A DNA stretch of 64,000 bases, taken from Tumidithrix helvetica. Lineage in GTDB: Bacteria; Cyanobacteriota; Cyanobacteriia; Pseudanabaenales; Pseudanabaenaceae. The stretch lies in the NCBI RefSeq assembly GCF_965232925.1, contig NZ_CBDDRA010000008.1, forward strand, positions 1 through 64,000, written 5' to 3'. How positions within the stretch are numbered: the stretch's first letter is position 1; the number at the start of each line of letters is the position of its first letter. The notes below the pieces were generated by a model. The model was not told the origin of the DNA. It saw only the letters and a list, made by a program, of their open reading frames with translations, and ran no database searches. The translations under genes were made by a program, and so were the position numbers. Shown here in pieces: positions 52,266-61,642 of this stretch.

Positions 52266-52589
52266 ATGGAACATCTGCAACAGCAAATTTGGGAACTCAG
52301 TCAGCAGGTGAGAAACTTGGCACAGATTGTGGAAAACCTACCACAGCAAGTGACCTCAACATTAATTCAACAGGCAGGAGCTGATGCTTCGGGAAAGCCA
52401 AGCTTTGCTGCGATCGAACATAAAGATGTGCTAGTCGAAAAAAACCACACGACTTGGTCAAATCATGTCAACGAGCATGAAATCTCTTCAGAATGGCAAG
52501 TTCGCAGGCTGACCGCTCAGTTGACGACTGCCTACAATCGCATTGCCGCCCTAGAAGAAGAACTCCTAAGCCGCCGTATCGCCCGCTAA
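52266..52589 (+). CDS. coiled-coil hypothetical protein
   Basis: A 107-residue protein. It begins with a Gln-rich helix (MEHLQQQIWELSQQVRNLAQ), has a polar middle (SGKPSFAAIEHKDVLVEKNH) and ends with a second coiled-coil helix (VRRLTAQLTTAYNRIAALEE). The C-terminal pattern is common among small conserved cyanobacterial proteins. No function is known. It is convergent with def, with only 21 nt between stops. Confidence 0.65.
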   Translation: MEHLQQQIWELSQQVRNLAQIVENLPQQVTSTLIQQAGADASGKPSFAAIEHKDVLVEKNHTTWSNHVNEHEISSEWQVRRLTAQLTTAYNRIAALEEELLSRRIAR

Positions 52590-52610
52590 CCTTGCATCCA
52601 AATCTTTCCT

Positions 52611-53180
52611 TTACTCTTTAACTGCCTCAACATCCTTAACCGAGAAGCCATGCTTGGTAAGTTCTTTGGTTAGGGCAATAGGGTTTTGGACGCGATCGAC
52701 AAACATCACGCCATTGAGATGATCCATTTCATGCTGGATCACTCTGGCTAGCAATCCATTTGTAACGAGTTTCTGGGGTCTACCTTCTTCATCGCGATAG
52801 ACTACCGTAACTTCGTCAGGGCGTTGCACATCTAAAAATACTTCAGGAATACTCAGGCAACCCTCTTCTCCAACCACGATCGCACCACCCATCGACTTAA
52901 TTTCGGGATTGATCAGCACGAGGGGAGGCTTGGTCTCATCTTTAAGTTCGATATCAATAACGATGACTTGTTTGTTCACCCCCACCTGTGGTGCTGCCAA
53001 ACCAATACCATCATTGCTATACATGGTTTGCAGCATTTCCACCGCTAACTGACGGATCTCATCATTGATCTTGTTAACCCGTTTAGCGGGTTGCCTTAAG
53101 ACGCGATCGCCTAGCTTATAGACCTTAAGCGGTGGATTTTTGAGCTTTTGTTTAGGGACTTGAGCGAGAGTAGTGGGCAT
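52611..53180 (-). CDS. def: peptide deformylase
   Basis: Removes the formyl group from the N-terminal methionine of new proteins. The 189-residue enzyme has the three motifs: GIGLAAPQVG, EEGCLSIPE (metal Cys) and QHEMDHLNG (metal His pair and catalytic Glu). Cyanobacteria can have more than one deformylase. It stands alone on the minus strand. Confidence 0.96.
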   Translation of the reverse strand: MPTTLAQVPKQKLKNPPLKVYKLGDRVLRQPAKRVNKINDEIRQLAVEMLQTMYSNDGIGLAAPQVGVNKQVIVIDIELKDETKPPLVLINPEIKSMGGAIVVGEEGCLSIPEVFLDVQRPDEVTVVYRDEEGRPQKLVTNGLLARVIQHEMDHLNGVMFVDRVQNPIALTKELTKHGFSVKDVEAVKE

Positions 53181-53397
53181 TACCGACAGCCTATAGCGTG
53201 AGTTAGATGAGAGTTAACACATTGACATGAAATAATCGGTACTTTTTTTGCAAACGGGCATCTTGCCCATACTTACAAATATCTGTACTGCTGATTAATT
53301 TTTCGATCCTAAATATATTTTGACATGACGCCAAAGAATCTTGGCATAGATTTTTGGGTTAAGCTACGATCTACACCAAGATGCTTAAGGTCGCTGT

Positions 53398-55143
53398 TTA
53401 CTTAGCAGCGGGCTTGGGCTTGAGTGATAACAACAACTCAGCTTTACTCGTAGATTTATCGGGTACAGAAACCGTTACCCCAATGCCACGCACAGCACCG
53501 ATCGCCTCGATAACCACAGGAGGAATCTCGGCTTTGCTCGATTCAGGCATCGACTTGCTCATGATAGCCCAGGATTTTTCCATATCAAGATAGAAATAAC
53601 CAATGCTCGATGGGGATATGAGCGACGCTGTAACCGTCTTAAACACAGCATCTGCATCTAGAGGGCTTGCAGGTTTTGGTGCGATCGTGCTGGTTAAAGG
53701 TGCCGCTGTAATAAAGAATGAATCCTTTTGATGCCACCCATGGGATACAAATGGAGGCGCACCAGGACCGCCCCATTCTGTAACCGATACACCGCCGACA
53801 TCTTTGGTTGTGACTGCGCCACCATTCGTCTTGACAAAATCATCAAACTTTTTAAGGAGACTTTCTGCTGCGGCTCGATTGGATGTCTGGAGAATCAACA
53901 CGGGACCAACACCAAACTGAGCCAAAATTCCTTCCGAAGAGGCGATCGCGCCAAGGGCAAATTCTCCATCCATCCAGCCAAAAACATCTTTGTCGAGGTC
54001 AATTGCAAACGGTGAGGCTTTACTTTGCTGGCGCCATTGCTCGACAGCTTTTTGGGCTTCAGGAACCTTAGCGGCAGCTTCAAGAAAGCGTTTCCAACTA
54101 GAGTTTAGGTCGATACCTGTGACCAAGGCAAAGGTTTGGGAGGGCAACTGAGAGATCACTTTACCTGGAGAGGTTTTATATTCCACCTTGGTGAAATTAG
54201 GATCGAGCTTGGCGATCATCTTGACGCGAATTCCTTCACTGTCAACCCCTGCACCCATGTTAAATGAAGTGATTTGCTTGATTTGTTCCAACGACTCTGG
54301 CGTTATCGGAGGGGTTTGCGGGTTCATAGCCGCCATTTGCTGTACAGAATTCGCAAAGTCTGGAATGTAGAGTTGAATCAGAGGATTTTTGAGTTCTAAA
54401 TTGTCAGCACTTAAGGCACTGGACAAAGAAGCTTCACCCTTAAAGGTATCGATCGCTTTTTGCACCGTCTGTACTTGTGGGGAAACAACAAGATAGTCGC
54501 CCACAAAGGCCGAACTCGTTTCCTTAGATCCTTCACCAAATTTTGAAATTTGTACGCCCTTGTACTCAGATTGACTAGGCTTGCCACCCGCTTTGGTTTT
54601 AACTTTCTCAGCAAATTGTGTGGCACCAGCTTTATCTTTGATCTCTGCAACGATCAACAAATTAGGAACCTCGGTGCTTGCGGTTGCAGGAGGTGTAGGT
54701 GCTTGGACGAGCTGAATCGTGCCTGTATCAGAAACTGGCACGTAACGCGGTGTCGTTGAGGGTAGCAGGGCTGAAGGCTTTGCCTTAGGTAAGATAGCGA
54801 TCACAACACTATTACCTGCCCAGGGTTTGATATCTTTCTCAAAGTCAAACTCTGATGAAGCTAACGCGCTTTGTCTCGCTTGGTTGAGCGTGGCATCAAA
54901 TTGTTTTTTGACCTCGGGCGGGAGAAACTGATCGAGTTGAGCAAGAGCTACACCATCGGTAGCAATTGTAATTGCCATCAATGCCTGCTTGGGCACTAAA
55001 TTGGCTGCCCCAGAGATCGGAGTAACCGTACCGCCAGGGGTGGTTACGGATTTATTAAAGTAAAAGTAAGCACCCACACCACCTGCTGCAACCACTGCAG
55101 CCCCAATGGCGGGAACAAGAAGATTCGGTTTTCTTTCAGACAT
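53398..55143 (-). CDS. DUF3352 family membrane-anchored protein
   Basis: A 581-residue protein starting MSERKPNLLVPAIGAAVVAA, with one membrane helix (about 8-26) and a large outer part with the DUF3352 pattern: LVPKQALMAITI, LVVSPQVQTVQKAIDTF, FALVTGIDLNSSWKRFLE and FGWMDGEFALG. The longer frame (to 55239) adds 32 residues and is not supported. The family is widespread in cyanobacteria but no function is known. It lies about 120 nt behind rpoC2 on the same strand and may be co-transcribed with the RNA polymerase operon. Confidence 0.85.
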   Translation of the reverse strand: MSERKPNLLVPAIGAAVVAAGGVGAYFYFNKSVTTPGGTVTPISGAANLVPKQALMAITIATDGVALAQLDQFLPPEVKKQFDATLNQARQSALASSEFDFEKDIKPWAGNSVVIAILPKAKPSALLPSTTPRYVPVSDTGTIQLVQAPTPPATASTEVPNLLIVAEIKDKAGATQFAEKVKTKAGGKPSQSEYKGVQISKFGEGSKETSSAFVGDYLVVSPQVQTVQKAIDTFKGEASLSSALSADNLELKNPLIQLYIPDFANSVQQMAAMNPQTPPITPESLEQIKQITSFNMGAGVDSEGIRVKMIAKLDPNFTKVEYKTSPGKVISQLPSQTFALVTGIDLNSSWKRFLEAAAKVPEAQKAVEQWRQQSKASPFAIDLDKDVFGWMDGEFALGAIASSEGILAQFGVGPVLILQTSNRAAAESLLKKFDDFVKTNGGAVTTKDVGGVSVTEWGGPGAPPFVSHGWHQKDSFFITAAPLTSTIAPKPASPLDADAVFKTVTASLISPSSIGYFYLDMEKSWAIMSKSMPESSKAEIPPVVIEAIGAVRGIGVTVSVPDKSTSKAELLLSLKPKPAAK

Positions 55144-55266
55144 AGGTTTGATGTTTACCAAATGGTTGTTATAGAGCTTTAACAGTGTGAGGGGCTGCCT
55201 AATAGGTATCTTACCCCTAGCCAGCCCCTCACCCATCATTATGTTTTAATCCGCTCAGATCGCGCT

Positions 55267-58200
55267 CTAATCAATGTCATCATCGTCAACATCCTCAAAG
55301 TCATCTTCTTCGTCTTCCTCGAGTTCGACATCATCATCGACAAGTTCATCGTCATAGGCGCGGGTATCTGGTGGAATTCGCGTATCTAGACGGCTCTCAA
55401 GACGAGGAGCGTCGAGTTGGTAAGTCCGTGCGATGTTGTCATCAATAATTACGTCATCAGACGCATCATCGTAGGCGATCGCAGGCTCATGCATGATTTC
55501 AGAATCTGCCGAGGTGTTGTCGTAAGCATTGAAGCCCGTACCCGCAGGGATTAAACGTCCAATAATGACGTTCTCTTTCAAGCCCCGCAACCAGTCTGAT
55601 TTTCCTTCGATCGCAGCTTCAGTTAAGACTCTTGTTGTTTCTTGGAAACTAGCTGCCGAGATAAAGCTATCCGTATTTAAACTGGCTTTGGTAATCCCCA
55701 TAAGTACGGGTGTGTACTCAGCAGGAACGCCCCCTGTGATTTCCATGGCTTCGTTGATTTGCTCGACTTGATGCAGATCGACCAATTCACCTGGCAGCCG
55801 TGTGGTGTCACCACCGTCATCAATACGAACTTTAGAAGTCATCTGTTTCACGACAACCTCAATGTGTTTATCAGAGATATCGACACCTTGAGATTGGTAA
55901 ACCCTTTGTACTTCCTCAACCAAAAACTCTTGCACCTTTTGCAAGCTTTCTAGAGCTGCTTTTCTGATGCCGTAGATTTCTCTGTAGGTTTGGAAGAAGA
56001 TATCAAGAATGTCATGGGGGTTGGCAGGCCCATCGGTGATAGGTTCTGCCGCCTTGAGGACTTGACCATCCGAGACTAGTAAACTTTGCCCAGGGCTAAT
56101 AAAGTAGTCATCATCGACAGTTCCATCTATACCAATCATCCGCACTTCAGGGTTGTCGTCAGAATCATAGGCAACTTGTACAGTCCCAGCAATTTTGGCA
56201 AGAACGCACATTTCCTTAGGCTTCCGTGCTTCGAGAAGCTCTTCAATCCGAGGTAAACCTTGAATAATGTCGCCAGTTTTAGCCCGCTCAAATACCAGAA
56301 GCGCAAGGTTGTCACCGCGTTGGACGAGATCGGTATCGCTAATTTGTAGCAATGCCCCTGGAGAAACCAGATAAGGACGACCAATCCGCAAAATGACATT
56401 CCCTTGATCCACCGCAACGATTTGTCCTGATTCTGGAGCAATCACACCACTACCAAGGGGATCGCTGGAACGCAACAGATCGCCTTCTTTAACCGATGGC
56501 TTGGCACAGGGGATCGTGATGCGATCCAGATCGGTTACCACAAGAACGCGGCGGACTTGCTCCATACCCTCACGGATCCCGCGTACTTCTCCAGCACGTT
56601 TACAGAGAATTTCAGTGCGAGCAACCACAGAACCTGGTTCGATGCGTTCGCCTTCCGTCACCAAAAGACGGGTGCGCGTCGTTCCCTGCGTGGGGTCAGC
56701 AGCCATATCTTGGCGAATCACCAAAGATTCCAAAATCACGAGTTGCAGTCGCAAGCTTTCAGAATCATTTTCATCGGCTATAAATTCAATATCAGCGGCA
56801 AGTTGGGGTGCATCTGTATCGACTTCAAGAATTAACTGGGTCTTAAGCAGTTCCAGCCCGTCAATTGACTTGACCCGTTCCCCATCCTTATAGGGCATCC
56901 GTTGTACGGGTCTAAGGCGAATCGATCGCCCTTCTTGATTGACAGATTCTTGACTGGGTACATCGGGCTCGTCAGGCACTTGAAACTCTTCTACAGGGCG
57001 CAGGAGCAAGGCAGGACCTTCAGGAGTATCGACATATTCGACATAGCGCAACTCAGTAGCCACCAAGTCAGGCATGATTTCTGTGCCAGGATGGGCAAGG
57101 GTTTTGTCTTTGCGCATCGCAGTTTGTGGGTCGTCAACCAAGTGCAGATCGCCAGGCTTGATCACAATTTCCCGCAGAATGTCATTTTTCTGGGTAACTT
57201 CGACCACGCCAGCACTCTGACAAAGGATATCCTTGACAACTTCTGTGCCTGCTTCAATGTACTGTCCATCTTCTACCATGAGTAGCGTGATGTCTTTGTT
57301 GACCTCATGAGCCTCTTCAGGAATCCAAAGCAAGGTGCCACCCTTGGTGACTTCATAGCCCTGCTTGGCTTTGCTACGTTTAGAAACCTCCACGCCTGCA
57401 TACTTGATAATGCCACCACTCTTGGTGTGGTAGGTACCATCAATCAGTTCGGCAACAACTTGGTTGTTGATTACCTTGGTGCCAGGAGATGCCTTAAGGG
57501 AGAATTGCTGACCGCCTTTGGTCTCTAGGATGTAATGCTCGCGTCCTTGGGAACTTTCTGTAATTACCTTGGCTTGATCCAGCACCACAGAGGCAGTAAT
57601 AATCTCGATTTCTCGATTTTGTAGGACTTCATCTTGATCTTCTTGTTCGCGGTTGCTGCGACTTTCCTCTTGGGTAAAGCGCACCACACCACCATGCTCT
57701 GTAATCAGACGAGTTTCAGCCAGTACGCCATCGAGTTCGATGCGATCGCCATTTTTAACGACAGGCTCAGCCCCAGGAGGAAGGTTATAGACTTCTCCGC
57801 CCAGCACCCAGATTCTACCGCGTTCACCTCTAGCGATGTAGTTGGTGTTGCCTTGGCGATCTTTTTTCTCTTCAATCGTTAGTTCTGAGAAGAAGACCTC
57901 ACCAGCAAGGTCGGTATTGAGGGCTTTTGTGGCTTTTTCTGTAGTCTTACGAGAAGTACGACCTGCTGCCGCTACTTCGGCGAGAAGTTGATTTTGGGTG
58001 ACCTTTTGCCCATCTTTGACTAACAGCGTAGAGCCCTGTGTGATTGCGAAAGATTCTTTTTTGCCATCGGTGTACTCAACAGTAAACTCACCATTAGATT
58101 CCACAATGAATGCATCTTCGCCGTGACGCGTGCGCATGGGTCTAGCTTTAAGCTTTTTGTGCCATTTCACACTACCGTCAAAGGGGGCGCGTTGTTGCTG

Positions 58201-59280
58201 CGCAATTTCGCCTGTAAATACACCACCCGTATGGAAGGTACGCATGGTTAACTGCGTACCAGGCTCACCAATGGACTGTGCCGCGATGATTCCCACAGCT
58301 TCACCAATGTCAACTACCTTGGCATGGGCTAGACTCCAACCGTAGCAGGTTTGGCAAACAGAACGGGTAGATTCGCAAGTCAGCGTAGAGCGCACGAGCA
58401 CTTCTTCAACGCCAGCTTTCGCAACAGCTTTGGATAGTTCGTCAGAGATGGATTGATTGCGTTCTACAATTACCTCTCCCGTCTTGGGATCGATAATATC
58501 TTCAGCAGATACGCGCCCAAATAGTCGATCTTCTAGTTTGATTAGGGTGCGATCGCCGTCTTTCATCGCCCGCAAACTAATCCCGCGTGTTGTGCCGCAG
58601 TCAACTTCACGAATAATCACATCCTGAGATACGTCCACAAGACGACGGGTGAGATATCCCGAATCGGCTGTACGTAGAGCAGTATCAACAAGTCCTTTAC
58701 GCGCACCGTAAGACGAAATAATATACTCAGTAACCGTTAAGCCTTCGCGAAAATTTGTCTTAATCGGTAAGTCAATAATTTCCCCTTGAGGATTAGCCAT
58801 CAGACCGCGCATTCCCACTAACTGACGGACTTGGGAGATATTTCCTCTAGCTCCAGAGAACGCCATCATGTAGACAGAGTTGAGTGGATTATTATTACGG
58901 AAGTTCTGAACCACTGCATCTTTGAGCGTTTCATTGGTCTGATTCCAAGTATCAATCACTTTTTGGAATCGTTCAACTTCCGTGATCTCACCACGGGTAT
59001 AGCGATCCTCAGTTAACTCAATTTCTTCTTCTGCCTCAGCCAACAGTTCTTTTTTGGTAGGAGGAATTTGTAAGTCATCAACACTGATAGAAATGCCTGC
59101 TTGGGTAGCATATCGAAATCCCAAGGTTTTGAGCTCGTCAGCCAGATTGGCCGCACTAGAAGTCCCATAGTGGGTAAACGCCCAAGCAATTAACTTTTTT
59201 AACTGTCCTTTGTCAACTTGGCGATTGATGAATCTCCGAGGTTTCGTGGCTTCTGCGTTGTTAACGGTTTGATCTGCCAT
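55267..59280 (-). CDS. rpoC2: RNA polymerase subunit beta' part 2
   Basis: C-terminal part of the split beta' subunit, 1337 residues from the ATG used here (a TTG start 12 codons upstream is less likely). The bridge helix is at about 181-213 (YGARKGLVDTALRTADSGYL), zinc ligands are Cys228, Cys302, Cys309 and Cys312, and the trigger loop begins near 336 (QSIGEPGTQLTMRTFHTGG). The trigger loop is split by the large cyanobacterial insertion SI3 (about 360-980), made of barrel-sandwich hybrid repeats. The C-terminal end is extremely acidic over about 30 residues. It follows rpoC1 in the rpoB-rpoC1-rpoC2 operon. Confidence 0.97.
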   Translation of the reverse strand: MADQTVNNAEATKPRRFINRQVDKGQLKKLIAWAFTHYGTSSAANLADELKTLGFRYATQAGISISVDDLQIPPTKKELLAEAEEEIELTEDRYTRGEITEVERFQKVIDTWNQTNETLKDAVVQNFRNNNPLNSVYMMAFSGARGNISQVRQLVGMRGLMANPQGEIIDLPIKTNFREGLTVTEYIISSYGARKGLVDTALRTADSGYLTRRLVDVSQDVIIREVDCGTTRGISLRAMKDGDRTLIKLEDRLFGRVSAEDIIDPKTGEVIVERNQSISDELSKAVAKAGVEEVLVRSTLTCESTRSVCQTCYGWSLAHAKVVDIGEAVGIIAAQSIGEPGTQLTMRTFHTGGVFTGEIAQQQRAPFDGSVKWHKKLKARPMRTRHGEDAFIVESNGEFTVEYTDGKKESFAITQGSTLLVKDGQKVTQNQLLAEVAAAGRTSRKTTEKATKALNTDLAGEVFFSELTIEEKKDRQGNTNYIARGERGRIWVLGGEVYNLPPGAEPVVKNGDRIELDGVLAETRLITEHGGVVRFTQEESRSNREQEDQDEVLQNREIEIITASVVLDQAKVITESSQGREHYILETKGGQQFSLKASPGTKVINNQVVAELIDGTYHTKSGGIIKYAGVEVSKRSKAKQGYEVTKGGTLLWIPEEAHEVNKDITLLMVEDGQYIEAGTEVVKDILCQSAGVVEVTQKNDILREIVIKPGDLHLVDDPQTAMRKDKTLAHPGTEIMPDLVATELRYVEYVDTPEGPALLLRPVEEFQVPDEPDVPSQESVNQEGRSIRLRPVQRMPYKDGERVKSIDGLELLKTQLILEVDTDAPQLAADIEFIADENDSESLRLQLVILESLVIRQDMAADPTQGTTRTRLLVTEGERIEPGSVVARTEILCKRAGEVRGIREGMEQVRRVLVVTDLDRITIPCAKPSVKEGDLLRSSDPLGSGVIAPESGQIVAVDQGNVILRIGRPYLVSPGALLQISDTDLVQRGDNLALLVFERAKTGDIIQGLPRIEELLEARKPKEMCVLAKIAGTVQVAYDSDDNPEVRMIGIDGTVDDDYFISPGQSLLVSDGQVLKAAEPITDGPANPHDILDIFFQTYREIYGIRKAALESLQKVQEFLVEEVQRVYQSQGVDISDKHIEVVVKQMTSKVRIDDGGDTTRLPGELVDLHQVEQINEAMEITGGVPAEYTPVLMGITKASLNTDSFISAASFQETTRVLTEAAIEGKSDWLRGLKENVIIGRLIPAGTGFNAYDNTSADSEIMHEPAIAYDDASDDVIIDDNIARTYQLDAPRLESRLDTRIPPDTRAYDDELVDDDVELEEDEEDDFEDVDDDDID

Positions 59281-59416
59281 AGTTCTTAGCTGTTCGTTAT
59301 CAATGGTGTTTATCAATAGTTGACAGTTCTGAATGAAACCTAGAACCTAGAACTACTAGCTCTTGGGTTCTAAATTTCAATTTCTGGAACTGATCTCGTT
59401 CGACCTTCTAGACTTT

Positions 59417-61444
59417 TTAGCTGACAAGCGAGTTATAGATAGCTTGGTTAAAAATGACACGACCTGGCGTGGTTTTGATGTATTGGTAGATGACATTGCC
59501 ATCGGCATCTTCTCTGACCCTTCGAGAGTTATAGAGCTTGAGCTTAAAGCCAAACTCATCGGTAGTCTCTTCGTTGATTTCTTCATTCTCGCCTTCGCCC
59601 TCAAGCACTCCATCAAAGCGTACCCATATGGGCGAATGCAGGGTAAGCTCATGCTCTCCATAGGCCATGACAACATCGTTGAAACTAGCAAAGAAACGTT
59701 TTTCGTCCGCTTGCTGCTTGGCATCGACCGTGAGGTAATAACATCCCAAAACCATGTCTTGACTAGGTGCGACGATCGGACGCCCCGTTGCAGGGGAGAG
59801 AATGTTGTTTGATGCCAACATCAAGAGCCGCGCTTCCGCCTGTGCTTCTAAAGACAAAGGCACATGCACTGCCATTTGGTCACCGTCAAAGTCAGCGTTA
59901 AACGCAGGACATACCAGTGGATGTAATTGGATTGCCCGTCCATCGACTAAAATCGGCTCAAATGCTTGAATCCCCAATCGGTGCAACGTCGGTGCGCGGT
60001 TCAGCATCACAGGGTGATCTCGAATGACATCTTGCAAAACATCCCAAATGGCTGGGTCGTTACGCTGGATTAGCTTTTTCGCAGCTTTAATGTTATTTAC
60101 CAAACCAGCGCGGATCAGGCGATTGATCACAAAGGGTTGGAATAACTCGATCGCCATTTCCTTGGGCAAGCCACATTGGTGGATCTTGAGATTAGGTCCA
60201 ACCACAATTACCGAACGACCTGAGTAGTCAACCCGTTTACCCAAAAGGTTCTGACGGAAACGCCCCTGTTTGCCCTCAATAATGTCAGATAGCGATTTAA
60301 GCGGACGATTATTTGCCCCGACAACCGTGCGACCGCGCCGACCGTTGTCGATTAAGGCATCGACAGCTTCCTGCAACATCCGCTTTTCATTACGGACAAT
60401 AATTTCAGGGGCAAGAATTTCTTGCAGACGTGCCAGGCGATTGTTGCGGTTGATAACGCGACGATATAAGTCATTCAGGTCACTGGTAGCAAAGCGACCG
60501 CCATCTAGTTGTACCATCGGGCGCAGATCGGGTGGAATCACAGGAATGACTTCTAACACCATCCAATCAGGTTTAGAGCCAGTTGCCACAAAGTTATCAA
60601 CCACGCGCAAACGCTTGATTAACTTGGCACGCTTTTGACCTTTAGAGGTGTCAATTTCTCGGCGCAGATATTCTGCTTGTTTTTCTAGGTTAATTTTTGC
60701 CAATAACTGTTGAACGGCTTCGGCACCAATCCCTACTTCTACGCCTTCAATGGGTGGATCTTCAGCGTAGATCTGATCTTCTAGACTTAACCACTGATCT
60801 TCAGTAAGTAGCTGTTTGTAGGAAAGATCGTAGGCCGATGCGATCGCTTGACCGACTTCGATAACATCGCCCCTCGAAACGATCGCCTTATGCTTGGGGT
60901 GCAGATCGTAGGTCTTGTCCGATCCATCGGTGACACGAATGCGAATCTTGTCGCTTAATACTTCCGTAACTTCACCATCGACTTCCGACTCAATTCCAGG
61001 ATTTAACACCACATAGGCATTGAAATAGACGATCTGCTCTACATCCCGTAGAGGCATATCTAAAAGCGTCGCCATGTAGCTGGGAATCCCCTTGAGGTAC
61101 CAGACATGGGTAACTGGAGCAGCTAGTTTGATATAGCCCATACGATGACGGCGCACGCGCGACTCGGTCACCTCAACACCGCAGCGTTCGCAAACAATGC
61201 CACGATGGCGTACGCGTTTGTACTTGCCACAGTGACATTCCCAATCTTTGGCAGGACCAAAGATCCGTTCGCAGAATAACCCATCCATTTCAGGCTTGAG
61301 CGTACGGTAGTTGATTGTTTCGGGTTTGGTTACCTCACCAACCACCTGCATATTTGGTAGAGTACGTTCTCCCCATTTACGAACACGCTCGGGTGATGCC
61401 AAACCAATTTTGACATAATCAAACCGTTGTTCCACTTTCGCCAT
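59417..61444 (-). CDS. rpoC1: RNA polymerase subunit gamma (beta' part 1)
   Basis: N-terminal part of the split beta' subunit, a hallmark of cyanobacteria and plastids. Zinc ribbon cysteines are Cys70, Cys72, Cys85 and Cys88. The catalytic magnesium motif NADFDGD is at residues 516-522 (Asp518, Asp520, Asp522). At 675 residues it is about 50 longer than the forms I know from Synechocystis and Nostoc, because of an extra segment at about residues 151-206 between YVVLNPG and LSYKQLLTEDQW (see findings). The end (TPGRVIFNQAIYNSL) is normal. rpoC2 follows after about 136 nt. Confidence 0.97.
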   Translation of the reverse strand: MAKVEQRFDYVKIGLASPERVRKWGERTLPNMQVVGEVTKPETINYRTLKPEMDGLFCERIFGPAKDWECHCGKYKRVRHRGIVCERCGVEVTESRVRRHRMGYIKLAAPVTHVWYLKGIPSYMATLLDMPLRDVEQIVYFNAYVVLNPGIESEVDGEVTEVLSDKIRIRVTDGSDKTYDLHPKHKAIVSRGDVIEVGQAIASAYDLSYKQLLTEDQWLSLEDQIYAEDPPIEGVEVGIGAEAVQQLLAKINLEKQAEYLRREIDTSKGQKRAKLIKRLRVVDNFVATGSKPDWMVLEVIPVIPPDLRPMVQLDGGRFATSDLNDLYRRVINRNNRLARLQEILAPEIIVRNEKRMLQEAVDALIDNGRRGRTVVGANNRPLKSLSDIIEGKQGRFRQNLLGKRVDYSGRSVIVVGPNLKIHQCGLPKEMAIELFQPFVINRLIRAGLVNNIKAAKKLIQRNDPAIWDVLQDVIRDHPVMLNRAPTLHRLGIQAFEPILVDGRAIQLHPLVCPAFNADFDGDQMAVHVPLSLEAQAEARLLMLASNNILSPATGRPIVAPSQDMVLGCYYLTVDAKQQADEKRFFASFNDVVMAYGEHELTLHSPIWVRFDGVLEGEGENEEINEETTDEFGFKLKLYNSRRVREDADGNVIYQYIKTTPGRVIFNQAIYNSLVS

Positions 61445-61506
61445 AAGTAAAACGTCCTTTATAAATAAATCAAAAGATCAGTAGTCAGTTGCTAGAAATT
61501 GATTGA

Positions 61507-61555
61507 AAGGGCAATTTTATGAATTGCCCGCGATCGCGCAGCAGCGATCGCCCTT
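61507..61555. repeat. paired hairpins with HIP1 sites between rpoB and rpoC1
   Basis: Two hairpins in a row: GGGCAATT with AATTGCCC (61509-61516 and 61522-61529, 5-nt loop), and two HIP1 octamers GCGATCGC (61530-61537 and 61544-61551) that can pair across a 6-nt loop. It is the only strong structure in the 198-nt rpoB-rpoC1 gap. Confidence 0.8.
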
Positions 61556-61642
61556 AAACTGAAGCCTTTTCAAGCCCTAGAGTTTAAGACTTGTCTTTAA
61601 AAGTTCATTTAAAGCACAGAATCTCAAACCCCAGATTTGAAG

